In this document: positions 46,728-54,958 of the stretch, piece by piece | How positions within the stretch are numbered: position 1 is the first letter of the stretch | Layout: each line of letters begins with the position of its first letter | Source: Tsukamurella spumae | GTDB taxonomy: Bacteria; Actinomycetota; Actinomycetes; Mycobacteriales; Mycobacteriaceae | Length of the DNA: 64,000 nucleotides | Assembly (NCBI RefSeq): GCF_012396015.1 | Contig: NZ_JAAXOQ010000015.1 | Span: 1 to 64,000 of the forward strand | Reading direction: 5' to 3' | Notes under the pieces: generated by a model | Seen by the model: the letters and a program-made list of their open reading frames with translations, nothing else | Database searches by the model: none | What the model was told of the DNA's origin: nothing | Position numbers and translations under genes: made by a program

Positions 46728-47746
46728 CGACGACCGCGACCTCCGCACCACCCCAGGCGGGCCCCCACGAGGGGGCCCGCCTGGGGCGTGTCGCACTCCC
46801 CCTTCTCGCGCTCGCCTGCGTGGCACTGCTCTTCGCCTCCCTGATGACGGGCGAGTACCACATCACCCTCGCCGGCCTCCTGGCCGGCGACGAGCAGATG
46901 TGGCGCATGTTCTTCATCTCCCGCGTGCCCCGCACCGCCGCGCTGGTCTTCGCGGGCCTGGCCATGAGCTTCTCCGGCGTGATCATGCAGCGGCTCACGC
47001 AGAACCGGTTCGTCGAGCCCACCACCGCCGGCACCGCCGAATGGGCGGGGCTGGGCGTGCTGCTCTGCATGCTCTACCTCCCGGGCGCGACGCCCTTGGT
47101 CCGGATGGTCGTCGCGACCGCGACCGCCTTCCTCGGCACGATGATCTTCCTCGGCTTCATCTCCCGGATCCGCGCCCGGCGCTCGGCCATCGTGCCGCTG
47201 GTGGGCCTCATGCTGGGCGCCGTGGTCAGCGCCATCACCACCTATCTGGCGATCGGCGCCAATCTGCTGCAGGCCGTGGTGAGTTGGCGCTCCGGGGGTT
47301 TCGCGCACATCGTGCGCGGTTTCTACGAGCCGCTGTGGGCGGTCGCGATCATCGCCGTGGCGACCTTCCTGATGGCGAACTACTTCACCATCGCCGGGCT
47401 GGGTAAGGACGTCGCGACCTCGCTCGGCCTGCGCTACGGGCTGACGATGGGCATCGGCATCACCATGGTCGCACTGGCCTCCGGCGTGACCAGCGTGGTC
47501 GTCGGCTTCATCCCGTTCCTGGGCCTGGTGGTCCCGAACATCATCAGCGCGTTGCGCGGCGACGACGTGCGCAGCGGGCTCCCCTGGGTCGCCGTACTCG
47601 CGACCGTCCTCATCGTGGGCTGCGACCTGATCGGCCGGGTCGTGGTGCGCCCCATGGAGATCCCCGTGTCCGTGATCATGGGCGTGATCGGCGCCGTCAC
47701 CTTCCTGGCGATCGTGCTCTCGAGGAGGAACCGTGTCGCTCTCTGA
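46724..47746 (+). CDS. Ferric-siderophore ABC transporter permease (FecCD family, FatD/CeuB-like)
   Basis: 340 residues, about nine helices. RVPRTAALVFAGLAMSFSGVIMQRLTQNRFVEPTTAGTAEWAGLG is the FecCD signature region and SVVVGFIPFLGLVVPNIISAL the ATPase-coupling loop. The start at GTG 46724 overlaps the binding-protein stop. Codons about 10-21 contain one half of a perfect hairpin (see 46751-46786), so the N-terminal 20 residues are not conserved and initiation efficiency may be controlled there. No other in-frame start precedes the first helix. Confidence 0.9.
   Translation: MTTTATSAPPQAGPHEGARLGRVALPLLALACVALLFASLMTGEYHITLAGLLAGDEQMWRMFFISRVPRTAALVFAGLAMSFSGVIMQRLTQNRFVEPTTAGTAEWAGLGVLLCMLYLPGATPLVRMVVATATAFLGTMIFLGFISRIRARRSAIVPLVGLMLGAVVSAITTYLAIGANLLQAVVSWRSGGFAHIVRGFYEPLWAVAIIAVATFLMANYFTIAGLGKDVATSLGLRYGLTMGIGITMVALASGVTSVVVGFIPFLGLVVPNIISALRGDDVRSGLPWVAVLATVLIVGCDLIGRVVVRPMEIPVSVIMGVIGAVTFLAIVLSRRNRVAL
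46751..46786 (+). terminator. Perfect 16-bp hairpin inside the 5' end of the permease gene
   Basis: CCCCAGGCGGGCCCCC pairs without mismatch with GGGGGCCCGCCTGGGG around the loop ACGA. It begins 24 bp after the binding-protein stop. Such an element would stop or slow a fraction of transcripts or protect the 3' end of the upstream message, giving more binding protein than permease. There is no T-run, so a classical factor-independent terminator is not certain. Confidence 0.75.
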
Positions 47747-48761
47747 AGCAGCGGCGGCGCCGTCCCTCGACGGGCGCGCGAGCCGCATCGGGTGGCGCGC
47801 CCGGATCGCGATCGCCGCGACCCTGGCGACGACCTGCCTGGCCGGGTACCTCCTGATGCGCACGGGCGCGGACGACGTGCTGCGCTGGGACTTCCAGTTC
47901 GGTCTGTCCTTCGAGCGGCGCCTGCGCACCGCCACCGCGATCCTCATCGCCGCCTTCTGCGCGGCGGTGTCGACGGTCCTCTTCCACACCGTGACCCACA
48001 ACCGGATCCTGACACCGTCCATCATCGGACTGGACTCGCTGTACGTGCTGATCCAGACCGTGGGGGTCTATCTCGTGGGCGGCAGGTTCGTCGACAACGG
48101 GGACTCGGTGCCGCAGTTCGTCGCCCAGACCGCGGCCATGGTGATGTTCGCCGCCGTGCTCTACGGCTGGCTGTTCTCGGGCCGCTTCGCGAGCCTGTTC
48201 CTCCTGCTGCTCGCGGGCGTCGTGCTGGGCCTGTCCTTCCGCGCGTTCGCCGAGTTCCTGCAGCGCCTGCTCGCCCCCACCGAATTCGACGCGCTCTCGA
48301 TCAAGCTCTACGGCCGGCTCACCGCGGTGAACGCCGATCTACTGCCCATCGCGGGCATCGCCTGCGTCGTGGTGGGCGTCATCGTGTGGCGACGACACCG
48401 CGTGCTCGACGTGCTGCTGCTCGGCCGCGACCCCGCGACCGGACTCGGCGTGAACCACCAGCGCGAGCTCACCGTCGCACTGGTCATGATCGCCGTGCTC
48501 GTCTCGATCAGCACCGCGCTCGTCGGCCCGATGATGTTCTACGGCTTCATCATCGCCACGCTCGCCTACCAGCTCGCCGGCGACTGGCGACACCGCGCGA
48601 CGCTGCCGATGGCCTTCCTGATCGGCGTGGTCACGCTGGCTGGCGGGCAGTTCATCCTGAACAACATCTTCTACGCCAACGGGATGCTCACCGTGATCAT
48701 CGAGTTCGTCGGCGGAATCCTGTTCCTCGCCATGCTGTTCCGCCGAAGGGGGACGATGTGA
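47733..48761 (+). CDS. Ferric-siderophore ABC transporter permease (FecCD family, second subunit)
   Basis: 342 residues with about nine helices. RLRTATAILIAAFCAAVSTVLFHTVTHNRILTPSIIGLDSLYVLIQT and STALVGPMMFYGFIIATLAYQLAGDWRHRATLPM mark a CeuC/FatC-like subunit that pairs with the preceding permease. GTG 47733 lies 14 bp inside the first permease gene after an AGGAGG. Its stop overlaps the ATPase start. Confidence 0.9.
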   Translation: MSLSEAAAAPSLDGRASRIGWRARIAIAATLATTCLAGYLLMRTGADDVLRWDFQFGLSFERRLRTATAILIAAFCAAVSTVLFHTVTHNRILTPSIIGLDSLYVLIQTVGVYLVGGRFVDNGDSVPQFVAQTAAMVMFAAVLYGWLFSGRFASLFLLLLAGVVLGLSFRAFAEFLQRLLAPTEFDALSIKLYGRLTAVNADLLPIAGIACVVVGVIVWRRHRVLDVLLLGRDPATGLGVNHQRELTVALVMIAVLVSISTALVGPMMFYGFIIATLAYQLAGDWRHRATLPMAFLIGVVTLAGGQFILNNIFYANGMLTVIIEFVGGILFLAMLFRRRGTM

Positions 48762-49567
48762 CCACCGAAGACACGCGAACCGCCGAGCCGACCACCGGCA
48801 CCGCGATCGCCTTCACCGACCTCACCAAGTCGTACGCCGAGACCGTGGTACTCGGCCCCGTGTCCGGGGAGTTCGCCCGTGGCGGGGTCACTGCGCTCGT
48901 CGGGCCGAACGGCGCGGGCAAGTCGACGCTGCTGACCATCCTCGGGCGGCTCCTGACCCAGGACTCGGGTACGGCGCTGCTCGAGGGCGTCGACATCCGC
49001 ACGATGAAGCCGACGCAGGTCGCGCGCCGACTCGCGATCCTCCGGCAGGAGAACGGCGTCAACGCCCGTCTGACGGTGCGCGACCTGGTCTCGTTCGGCC
49101 GCTTCCCGCACAGCCGCGGGCGGCTGACCGCCGAAGACGTCCGGCACGTCGACGAGGCCCTGGGCTTCCTCGGCCTGACGGAACTCTCCGACCGGTTCCT
49201 CGACGAGCTCTCGGGCGGCCAGCGCCAGCGGGCCTACGTCGCCATGACCGTGGCGCAGGACACCGACGTGATCCTGCTCGACGAGCCGCTCAACAACCTC
49301 GACATGCGGCACCAGGTCAGCATGATGCGGCGGCTGCGGCGCGCGGCGGACGAGCTGGGCAAGACGATCATCCTGGTGGTGCACGACCTGAACTTCGCCG
49401 CCGCCTACTCGGACCGCATCGTCGCCCTGAAGAACGGCACGATCGCGGCGGCGGGCGCACCGTCGGACATCATGACCGCGGAGCTGCTCACCGCGATCTT
49501 CGAGACCCCCGTCGCCGTGCACGTCCTGGAGTGCGGCCCGGTCGCCGTCTATGCGGGCCTGGCCTGA
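48758..49567 (+). CDS. Ferric-siderophore ABC transporter ATP-binding protein
   Basis: 269-residue FepC/CeuD-type ATPase. Walker A is GPNGAGKST, the signature is LSGGQRQRAYVAM, Walker B is VILLDEPLNNLD, followed by the switch His in VVHDLN. GTG 48758 overlaps the permease stop (GTGA). With the two permeases and lipoprotein it completes a full importer. 83 bp separate it from the next gene. Confidence 0.93.
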   Translation: MTTEDTRTAEPTTGTAIAFTDLTKSYAETVVLGPVSGEFARGGVTALVGPNGAGKSTLLTILGRLLTQDSGTALLEGVDIRTMKPTQVARRLAILRQENGVNARLTVRDLVSFGRFPHSRGRLTAEDVRHVDEALGFLGLTELSDRFLDELSGGQRQRAYVAMTVAQDTDVILLDEPLNNLDMRHQVSMMRRLRRAADELGKTIILVVHDLNFAAAYSDRIVALKNGTIAAAGAPSDIMTAELLTAIFETPVAVHVLECGPVAVYAGLA

Positions 49568-49650
49568 GGGGCGCGCCGCAACAGGCCTGCTCACCTGCGA
49601 ATTCGACCAGGTTTCCTTACGTGCACGGCGCGGGCCGTACATTGAGTTCC

Positions 49651-51351
49651 ATGACTGAAGCCGACTCGACGCACCGCGCGACACCGCCGGCCATCGTCGT
49701 CGTCGACGACGGGTTCGGTACGCCGCTCGCCGCCGAGATGGACGGCCGCTACGGTCACGACTACGACGTGCGGATCATCGACCGTGATGCGCTGCGCGGG
49801 GCCGTGGACCGGTGGACGAGCGCCGACCGCATCGCCCTGGCGATCATCGCGGCGAGGCCCGACGGCGACATCACGGAGGATCTCGCGGCGTTCGATCACC
49901 TGCACGCCGCGACGCCCACCACGCGGCGCGTCCTGGCCGTCCCCATGGCGGCGCTCGAGATCTCCTCGTCACAGGCGCAGCAGGCCGTCCTGCAGAGCTC
50001 GATCGACACCTTCCTCACGATCCCCGAAGGGGAACGCGACGAGGAGTTCCACACGGCGATCGTCGAGTACCTCTCCGACTGGGGCTGGTCCGTGGCGCGG
50101 CCGGACGTGCACGCGGTGACCGTGGTGACCGACGACATCCCCGCCACCGCGCCGATCCTCGACTACCTCGACCGGATGGGCATGCCCTTCGGCCTGTACG
50201 CGCCGGACGCTCCGGAGGCGGCCCGGATCCGGGCCGAGCTGCCCCCCGACGCCGGGCTGCCGATCGTGGTGTGGCGCGGGCGACCCGCGCTCGTCGCGCC
50301 GACGATGCAGGAGGTCGCGCGCGGATGGTGGGGCTCGGCCGGCGAGGTACCGGAACTCGAGATCGCCGATGTCGCCATCATCGGGGCCGGCCCGGCGGGC
50401 CTGGCGGCATCCGTGTACGCCGCCTCGGAGGGCCTCAAGACCGTGGTGATCGAGGCCGAGGCCGTCGGCGGCCAGGCCGGTACCAGCTCGATGATCCGCA
50501 ACTACCTCGGCTTCCCGCGCGGCATCTCCGGCATGCGCCTGACCCAGCGGGCGCTCGCCCAGGCCCAGCGCTTCGGTGTCGTCTTCCACACCGGGTACAC
50601 GGTCACGGGCCTCGAACAGGGCGACGTGCACCACCACGTCCTCGTCGACGACCGCCGCCTGTGCGCACGCGCGATCATCGTGGCATCCGGGGTGTCCTAC
50701 CGACGGCTCGCGGTCCAGTCGGTGGAGGACCGCATCGGGGCCGGTGTCTACTACGGCGCCGCGACGGGCGTGGCCAGGGAACTGACCGACAGGAACGCGG
50801 TCGTCGTCGGTGGCGGGAACTCCGCCGGTCAGGCCGCCGTGCATCTGTCCAAGTTCGCGCGCGAGGTCTCGATCGTCATTCGGCGCTCATCGCTCGCGGC
50901 CACCATGTCCGACTACCTGATCCGGGAGATCGACACCATCCCCAACATCACGGTGATCGGCGGCACCGAGGTCGTCGGTGCCCACGGCGCACCGCACCTC
51001 GAGCAGCTGGATCTGCGGGACAACGCGACGGGCACGGTGCGCACCGTCGACGCGGCCGGCCTGTTCCTGCTCCTCGGCGCCGATCCGAACACCTCCTGGG
51101 CACCGTCGTCGGTGGTGCGCGACGATCACGGCTTCCTTCTCACCGGGCGCGACGTGCCGCCCGAGGCGTGGGGCTCGCCGGTGCCGCCCGCGGCGCTGGA
51201 GACGTCGATCCGCGGCGTCTTCGCCACCGGCGACATCCGCGCCAACTCGATGAAGCGCGTCGCGTCGGCGACCGGTGAGGGCGCCTCGGTGGTCCCGCTC
51301 GTGCACGCGTGGCTCGAGGAACTCGACGAGCGCACCGCCGGGTCGACGTAG
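49651..51351 (+). CDS. Thioredoxin-reductase-like protein with N-terminal receiver-like region
   Basis: 566 residues. Residues about 12-135 resemble a response-regulator receiver (IVVVDDGFGTPL start) and 150-225 look like a thioredoxin-like or second alpha/beta module. Residues 245-555 form a TrxB-like FAD/NAD(P)H oxidoreductase with IIGAGPAGLAASVYAASEGL, GGGNSAGQAA and GVFATGDI. The redox CxxC of thioredoxin reductase is replaced: no cysteine pair lies between the two nucleotide-binding motifs, so it is not a standard TrxB. Proteins of this layout are often annotated as fused response regulator/thioredoxin-disulfide reductase. ATG 49651 lies only 8 bp after a TACATT -10-like hexamer, so the mRNA may be nearly leaderless. 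Confidence 0.8.
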   Translation: MTEADSTHRATPPAIVVVDDGFGTPLAAEMDGRYGHDYDVRIIDRDALRGAVDRWTSADRIALAIIAARPDGDITEDLAAFDHLHAATPTTRRVLAVPMAALEISSSQAQQAVLQSSIDTFLTIPEGERDEEFHTAIVEYLSDWGWSVARPDVHAVTVVTDDIPATAPILDYLDRMGMPFGLYAPDAPEAARIRAELPPDAGLPIVVWRGRPALVAPTMQEVARGWWGSAGEVPELEIADVAIIGAGPAGLAASVYAASEGLKTVVIEAEAVGGQAGTSSMIRNYLGFPRGISGMRLTQRALAQAQRFGVVFHTGYTVTGLEQGDVHHHVLVDDRRLCARAIIVASGVSYRRLAVQSVEDRIGAGVYYGAATGVARELTDRNAVVVGGGNSAGQAAVHLSKFAREVSIVIRRSSLAATMSDYLIREIDTIPNITVIGGTEVVGAHGAPHLEQLDLRDNATGTVRTVDAAGLFLLLGADPNTSWAPSSVVRDDHGFLLTGRDVPPEAWGSPVPPAALETSIRGVFATGDIRANSMKRVASATGEGASVVPLVHAWLEELDERTAGST

Positions 51352-51398
51352 CGTCCCGGCACGAGTACAGCCCCATCACCAGTGAAAGGATCCACACC

Positions 51399-51851
51399 AT
51401 GGCAGATCTACGCAGCCTCCCGCGTGAGCAGGAACTGCACTTCAACAATCGCAACATCGCGGAGTTCCGGGACAACGGAGGCCGCGTGGGCGGCGCCTTC
51501 GACGGGTTCCCGCTCCTGCTGCTGACCTCGGTGGGCGCCAAGTCGGGGGTGGAACGCACCTCACCGATGGCCGCGTTCACGGTCGACGGACACACCTACG
51601 TGGTGGGGTCCGCCGCCGGACGGGACGCGGATCCCGCCTGGGTGCACAACATCCGCAAGACTCCCGCCGTCACCGTCGAGCTCGGCAGCACGAGCTACCG
51701 CGCGACCGCGGTCGAACTGGAGCGCGCCGAGCGCGACCGGATCTTCGCGGTGGTCAGCGCCCAGGCGCCCGGATTCGCCGAGTACCAGCGACTCACCGAG
51801 CGGGTCATCCCGGTCTTCGAGATCGTGCCGTCCACGACTGAGGGGAACTGA
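51399..51851 (+). CDS. Deazaflavin-dependent nitroreductase family protein (Ddn-like)
   Basis: 150 residues of the Ddn/F420H2-dependent reductase split-barrel fold. LLLLTSVGAKSGVERTSPM and TYVVGSAAGRDADPAWVHNIRKTPAVTVEL are the family core that holds the F420 phosphate and the substrate pocket. ATG 51399 follows GTGAAAGGATCC. The natural substrate is unknown; quinones are candidates in mycobacterial relatives. It starts 47 bp after the TrxB-like gene and ends 1 bp before the amidohydrolase, so the three are probably one operon. Confidence 0.88.
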   Translation: MADLRSLPREQELHFNNRNIAEFRDNGGRVGGAFDGFPLLLLTSVGAKSGVERTSPMAAFTVDGHTYVVGSAAGRDADPAWVHNIRKTPAVTVELGSTSYRATAVELERAERDRIFAVVSAQAPGFAEYQRLTERVIPVFEIVPSTTEGN

Positions 51852-51852
51852 C

Positions 51853-52887
51853 ATGAAGGTGATCTGCATCGAGGAGCACGTCTCCGACGAGGCCGTCGAG
51901 ACCGCGGCGCGCGCGGACTTCGGAAAGGTCGCGTCGTTCCTGAGCTCGATCAGCGACGAGGTGACCGCCGGGGACGGCACGCGACCCCAGATCCTCTCCC
52001 TCACCAGTGCGGCGCAGGGCGCCGCCGATATCGGCGACGCGCGCCTGCAGCAGATGGACGACCACGGGATCGACGTGCAGGTCCTCGCGCTGGGCAACAC
52101 CGGCGCGACCCAGTTCCTCCCCGCCGACTCGGCCGCTCAGACATGCACCGACTCCAACAACCGACTCGCCGACCTGATCGCCGTGCACCCGAATCGCTTC
52201 CGCGCATTCGCGGCGCTGCCGTGGTCCGATCCCGAGGCTGCGGCGAGCGAGCTCCGGCGGACCGTCAGCGACCTCGGATTCGTCGGCGCCATGCTGTGCG
52301 GAAACGTGGGCAACGCCTTCCTCGACGATTCCCGGTTCGACGTCCTCCTGGCGGCCTTCGCCGAGACCCGGGTTCCGCTGTACCTGCATCCCAATGCTCC
52401 CATCCCCGCCGTCCGGGAGAAGTACTACGACGGGCTGGGCGACGAGGTCAGCGCTCGCCTCTCGGCGTTCGGATGGGGCTGGCACAACGAAGCGGGCATC
52501 CACGCCATCCGGCTGATCCTCTCCGGCGCATTCGACCGTCACCCGGACCTGCAGGTGATCAGTGGCCACTGGGGCGAGATGGTCCCGTTCTTCCTCCAGC
52601 GCATCGACGATGCCATCCCGCTGTCGGTGTCCGGCCTCAGCCGCACCGTCACCCAGACCTACCGCGAGCACTTCTACGTCACCCCCAGCGGCATGGTCGG
52701 CGACCCCTATCAGCCCCACTTCCGGTTCATCTACGACATGCTCGGCCCCGAGCGGATCATGTACTCGGTCGACTACCCGTACGTCTCGATGTCCGGTGCG
52801 AGCGAGTTCCTCCTCGGCCTCGACATCCCGGACCGCGATCGCGACCTGATCGCGCACGGCAACGCGGAACGACTGCTCAGGCTGTGA
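51853..52887 (+). CDS. Amidohydrolase-2 family decarboxylase (gamma-resorcylate / dihydroxybenzoate type)
   Basis: 344-residue TIM-barrel metalloenzyme. Metal ligands match the ACMSD/resorcylate-decarboxylase family: IEEH at residues 6-9, the histidine in YLHPNAPIP, the histidine in VISGHWGE and the Asp in YSVDYPY. AFGWGWHNEAGIHAIRLILSG and QVISGHWGEMVPFFLQRIDD are strongly typical. Members decarboxylate 2,6-, 2,3- or related hydroxybenzoates reversibly. Starts 1 bp after the nitroreductase with GGGGAACTGAC upstream. The closeness to a siderophore importer raises a link to catechol acids, which is inference. Confidence 0.85.
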   Translation: MKVICIEEHVSDEAVETAARADFGKVASFLSSISDEVTAGDGTRPQILSLTSAAQGAADIGDARLQQMDDHGIDVQVLALGNTGATQFLPADSAAQTCTDSNNRLADLIAVHPNRFRAFAALPWSDPEAAASELRRTVSDLGFVGAMLCGNVGNAFLDDSRFDVLLAAFAETRVPLYLHPNAPIPAVREKYYDGLGDEVSARLSAFGWGWHNEAGIHAIRLILSGAFDRHPDLQVISGHWGEMVPFFLQRIDDAIPLSVSGLSRTVTQTYREHFYVTPSGMVGDPYQPHFRFIYDMLGPERIMYSVDYPYVSMSGASEFLLGLDIPDRDRDLIAHGNAERLLRL

Positions 52888-52941
52888 GCGGGACAGGCGC
52901 GGCGCGAGGTCGCCCGCACGCTTGCGCCTAAGCTGGCGGAG

Positions 52942-54450
52942 ATGTCCGGATCACTTCAGGCCGCCCTGCGCGGCTACAGCGAGTTCCTGCGCTCGGCTGA
53001 CGGCCGGCCCGCCCTGCTCGGGCTGGCCGGTGCCGTCGTGACCACGCTCGGCAGCTTCGGCGCGGGCGCGATCCGCGTGCACGACACGACGCTCGAGGCG
53101 ACCCACCTGTCGTGGTTGCGATTCGGGCACGGGCTGGTGCTCAGCTCGGTGCTGTTCTGGACGGGCATCGCGCTGCTCGTGATCGCCTGGATCCGGCTGG
53201 GGCGCGCCGCGATCGCCGGGCGGCTCGAGGCCCGGGACGTGGCGGGCACCGTCGCCCTGTGGATCGTGCCGCTCCTGGTGGCCGTGCCCCTGTACTCGCG
53301 GGACGCGTACTCCTATCTCGCGCAGGGCGCGCTGCTGCGCGACGGCTTCGACCCGTACGTCGACGGTCCCGTGGTCAACCCGAACGGCCTCCTCGACGAC
53401 GTGAGCGGCATCTGGACCACCACGACCGCGCCCTACGGTCCCCTGTTCATTCTCATCGCGCGCGCGATCACGACGGTGCTCGGCGACAACGTGCCCGGCG
53501 GCGTGATCGCGCTGCGGGTGGTCATGCTGCCGGGGATCGCGCTGTCGGTGTGGGGCGTGGCGAAGCTGGCGCGGCATTTCGGGGCGCGGCCCGCGATGTC
53601 GCTGTGGCTGGGGGTGCTCAACCCACTGGTCATCGTGCACCTGGTGGGCGGCGTGCACAACGAGGCGCTCATGGTCGGGCTGATGGTCGCCGGGATCGCG
53701 CTGGTACTCGACGGGCGGCACTGGTTCGGCGTCGCGGTGATCGTGACGGGGGTGGCGGTCAAGGGCACCGCCGCGATCGCGCTGCCCTTCGTGGTGTGGA
53801 TCTGGTTCCACCACCGGCGCGCGGCGAACCCGCAGGAGTCGGCGCCGCGGGCCTTCGGCGCGGTGCTGGCCGCATCCGTCGGGATCTTCGTCGCACTGTT
53901 CGCGGCGCTCTCGCTCATCGCGGGGGTGGGCCTCGGCTGGACCACCGCGCTGGCGGGATCGATCAAGATCATCAACTACATCACGCTGCCGACGGCGATC
54001 GCGCAGATCACGGCCTTCGTGGCCGCCCCCTTCACCGATCTGCACCTCGCGCCGATCCTCATCGTCACGCGCGCGCTGGGCATCGCGGCGCTCGCGATCT
54101 CCCTGGTCGTGCTGTGGTGGCGGTTCCGGCAGGACGAGCGGCGCAACGTGATGGGCATCCTGCTCGGGCTGCTGGCGGTGTGCGTGCTCTCCCCCGCATC
54201 GCTGCCCTGGTACTACACCTGGCCGCTCGCGGTGGCCGGGGCGTTCACCTGGTCGCGGCGCACACTGGCGATCATCGCGGGCCTGTCGGTGTGGTTGATG
54301 GTCGTGTTCATGCCCACCGGCTCGATCGGCCTGTACTCGCTGTGGAACGTGGCGCTCGCGGTGGCGTTGGGCGCCCTGGCCGGATGGTCACTGCTGCGGC
54401 CGGACCCCCTGGGAGTGCGACCACGGCTGGGCCTGGCGCCCGCGGTCTAG
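52942..54450 (+). CDS. mptA: Polyprenol-phosphomannose-dependent alpha-1,6-mannosyltransferase (MptA-like)
   Basis: 502-residue GT-C membrane glycosyltransferase with about a dozen helices. SRDAYSYLAQGALLRDGFDPYVDGPV in the first large loop carries the catalytic acidic residues; APYGPLFILIARAI, HNEALMVGLMVAGIAL and SLPWYYTWPLAVAGAF are conserved in MptA/MptB. It elongates the mannan backbone of lipomannan and lipoarabinomannan on the outer membrane face. Matches Rv2174 by position before the Rv2175c- and pknL-like genes. The stop overlaps the convergent gene by 4 bp. MptB is the alternative. Confidence 0.88.
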   Translation: MSGSLQAALRGYSEFLRSADGRPALLGLAGAVVTTLGSFGAGAIRVHDTTLEATHLSWLRFGHGLVLSSVLFWTGIALLVIAWIRLGRAAIAGRLEARDVAGTVALWIVPLLVAVPLYSRDAYSYLAQGALLRDGFDPYVDGPVVNPNGLLDDVSGIWTTTTAPYGPLFILIARAITTVLGDNVPGGVIALRVVMLPGIALSVWGVAKLARHFGARPAMSLWLGVLNPLVIVHLVGGVHNEALMVGLMVAGIALVLDGRHWFGVAVIVTGVAVKGTAAIALPFVVWIWFHHRRAANPQESAPRAFGAVLAASVGIFVALFAALSLIAGVGLGWTTALAGSIKIINYITLPTAIAQITAFVAAPFTDLHLAPILIVTRALGIAALAISLVVLWWRFRQDERRNVMGILLGLLAVCVLSPASLPWYYTWPLAVAGAFTWSRRTLAIIAGLSVWLMVVFMPTGSIGLYSLWNVALAVALGALAGWSLLRPDPLGVRPRLGLAPAV

Positions 54451-54851
54451 AACGCCATCGACTGGGCGCGCCGGATCATCTCGCGCGCCGAGTCGGTGTG
54501 CAACAGCTCCGCGGGCGCACCGTCGAGATCCTCCTGCGGCTCGAACAGCCAGCGCATGATCTCGTCGTCGCGGAAGCCACCGTCGTGCAGAACGCTCAGC
54601 AGGCCGGTGAAGTGCTTGGCGATGGAGAACCGTCCGTCGACCTCGCCGAAGAACAGCCGCGGAATGTGGATGTCGCCACCGCGCCGCACGGCGATCAGCT
54701 GGTGATCGCGCAGCAGCTGCAGCACCTTGGACTGCGACACGCCGAGCCCCTTGGCGACCGTGGCGGTGTTGTAGGTTGCGGTGCCCTCGGGCAGCAGATC
54801 GTCGCTGACGAACGGGATGGAGCTCACCGACACAGGGTACCGAGCGGGCAT
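54447..54851 (-). CDS. Rv2175c-like DNA-binding regulator
   Basis: 134 residues. A winged helix-turn-helix (TYNTATVAKGLGVSQSKVLQLLRDHQLIAVRRGGDIHIP, about 25-66) is followed by the family-specific C-terminal half ending in SAREMIRRAQSMAF. In M. tuberculosis this DNA-binding protein is phosphorylated by PknL on an N-terminal Thr; the short N-terminus here (MPARYPVSV) has no Thr before the fold, so that site is not conserved. Starts at GTG 54833 or 54827 are also possible. Divergent from the kinase gene, sharing a 107-bp promoter region. Confidence 0.9.
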   Translation of the reverse strand: MPARYPVSVSSIPFVSDDLLPEGTATYNTATVAKGLGVSQSKVLQLLRDHQLIAVRRGGDIHIPRLFFGEVDGRFSIAKHFTGLLSVLHDGGFRDDEIMRWLFEPQEDLDGAPAELLHTDSAREMIRRAQSMAF

Positions 54852-54958
54852 CGGCTCCCGACCGGCAGGCGTGCCACGCGGACGATTCGGAGCTTTCCAT
54901 CCCGGGGTCGCTAGGCTGAACTGTCGGCACCGCCCGAGATCGAGAGGACACGAAGACG

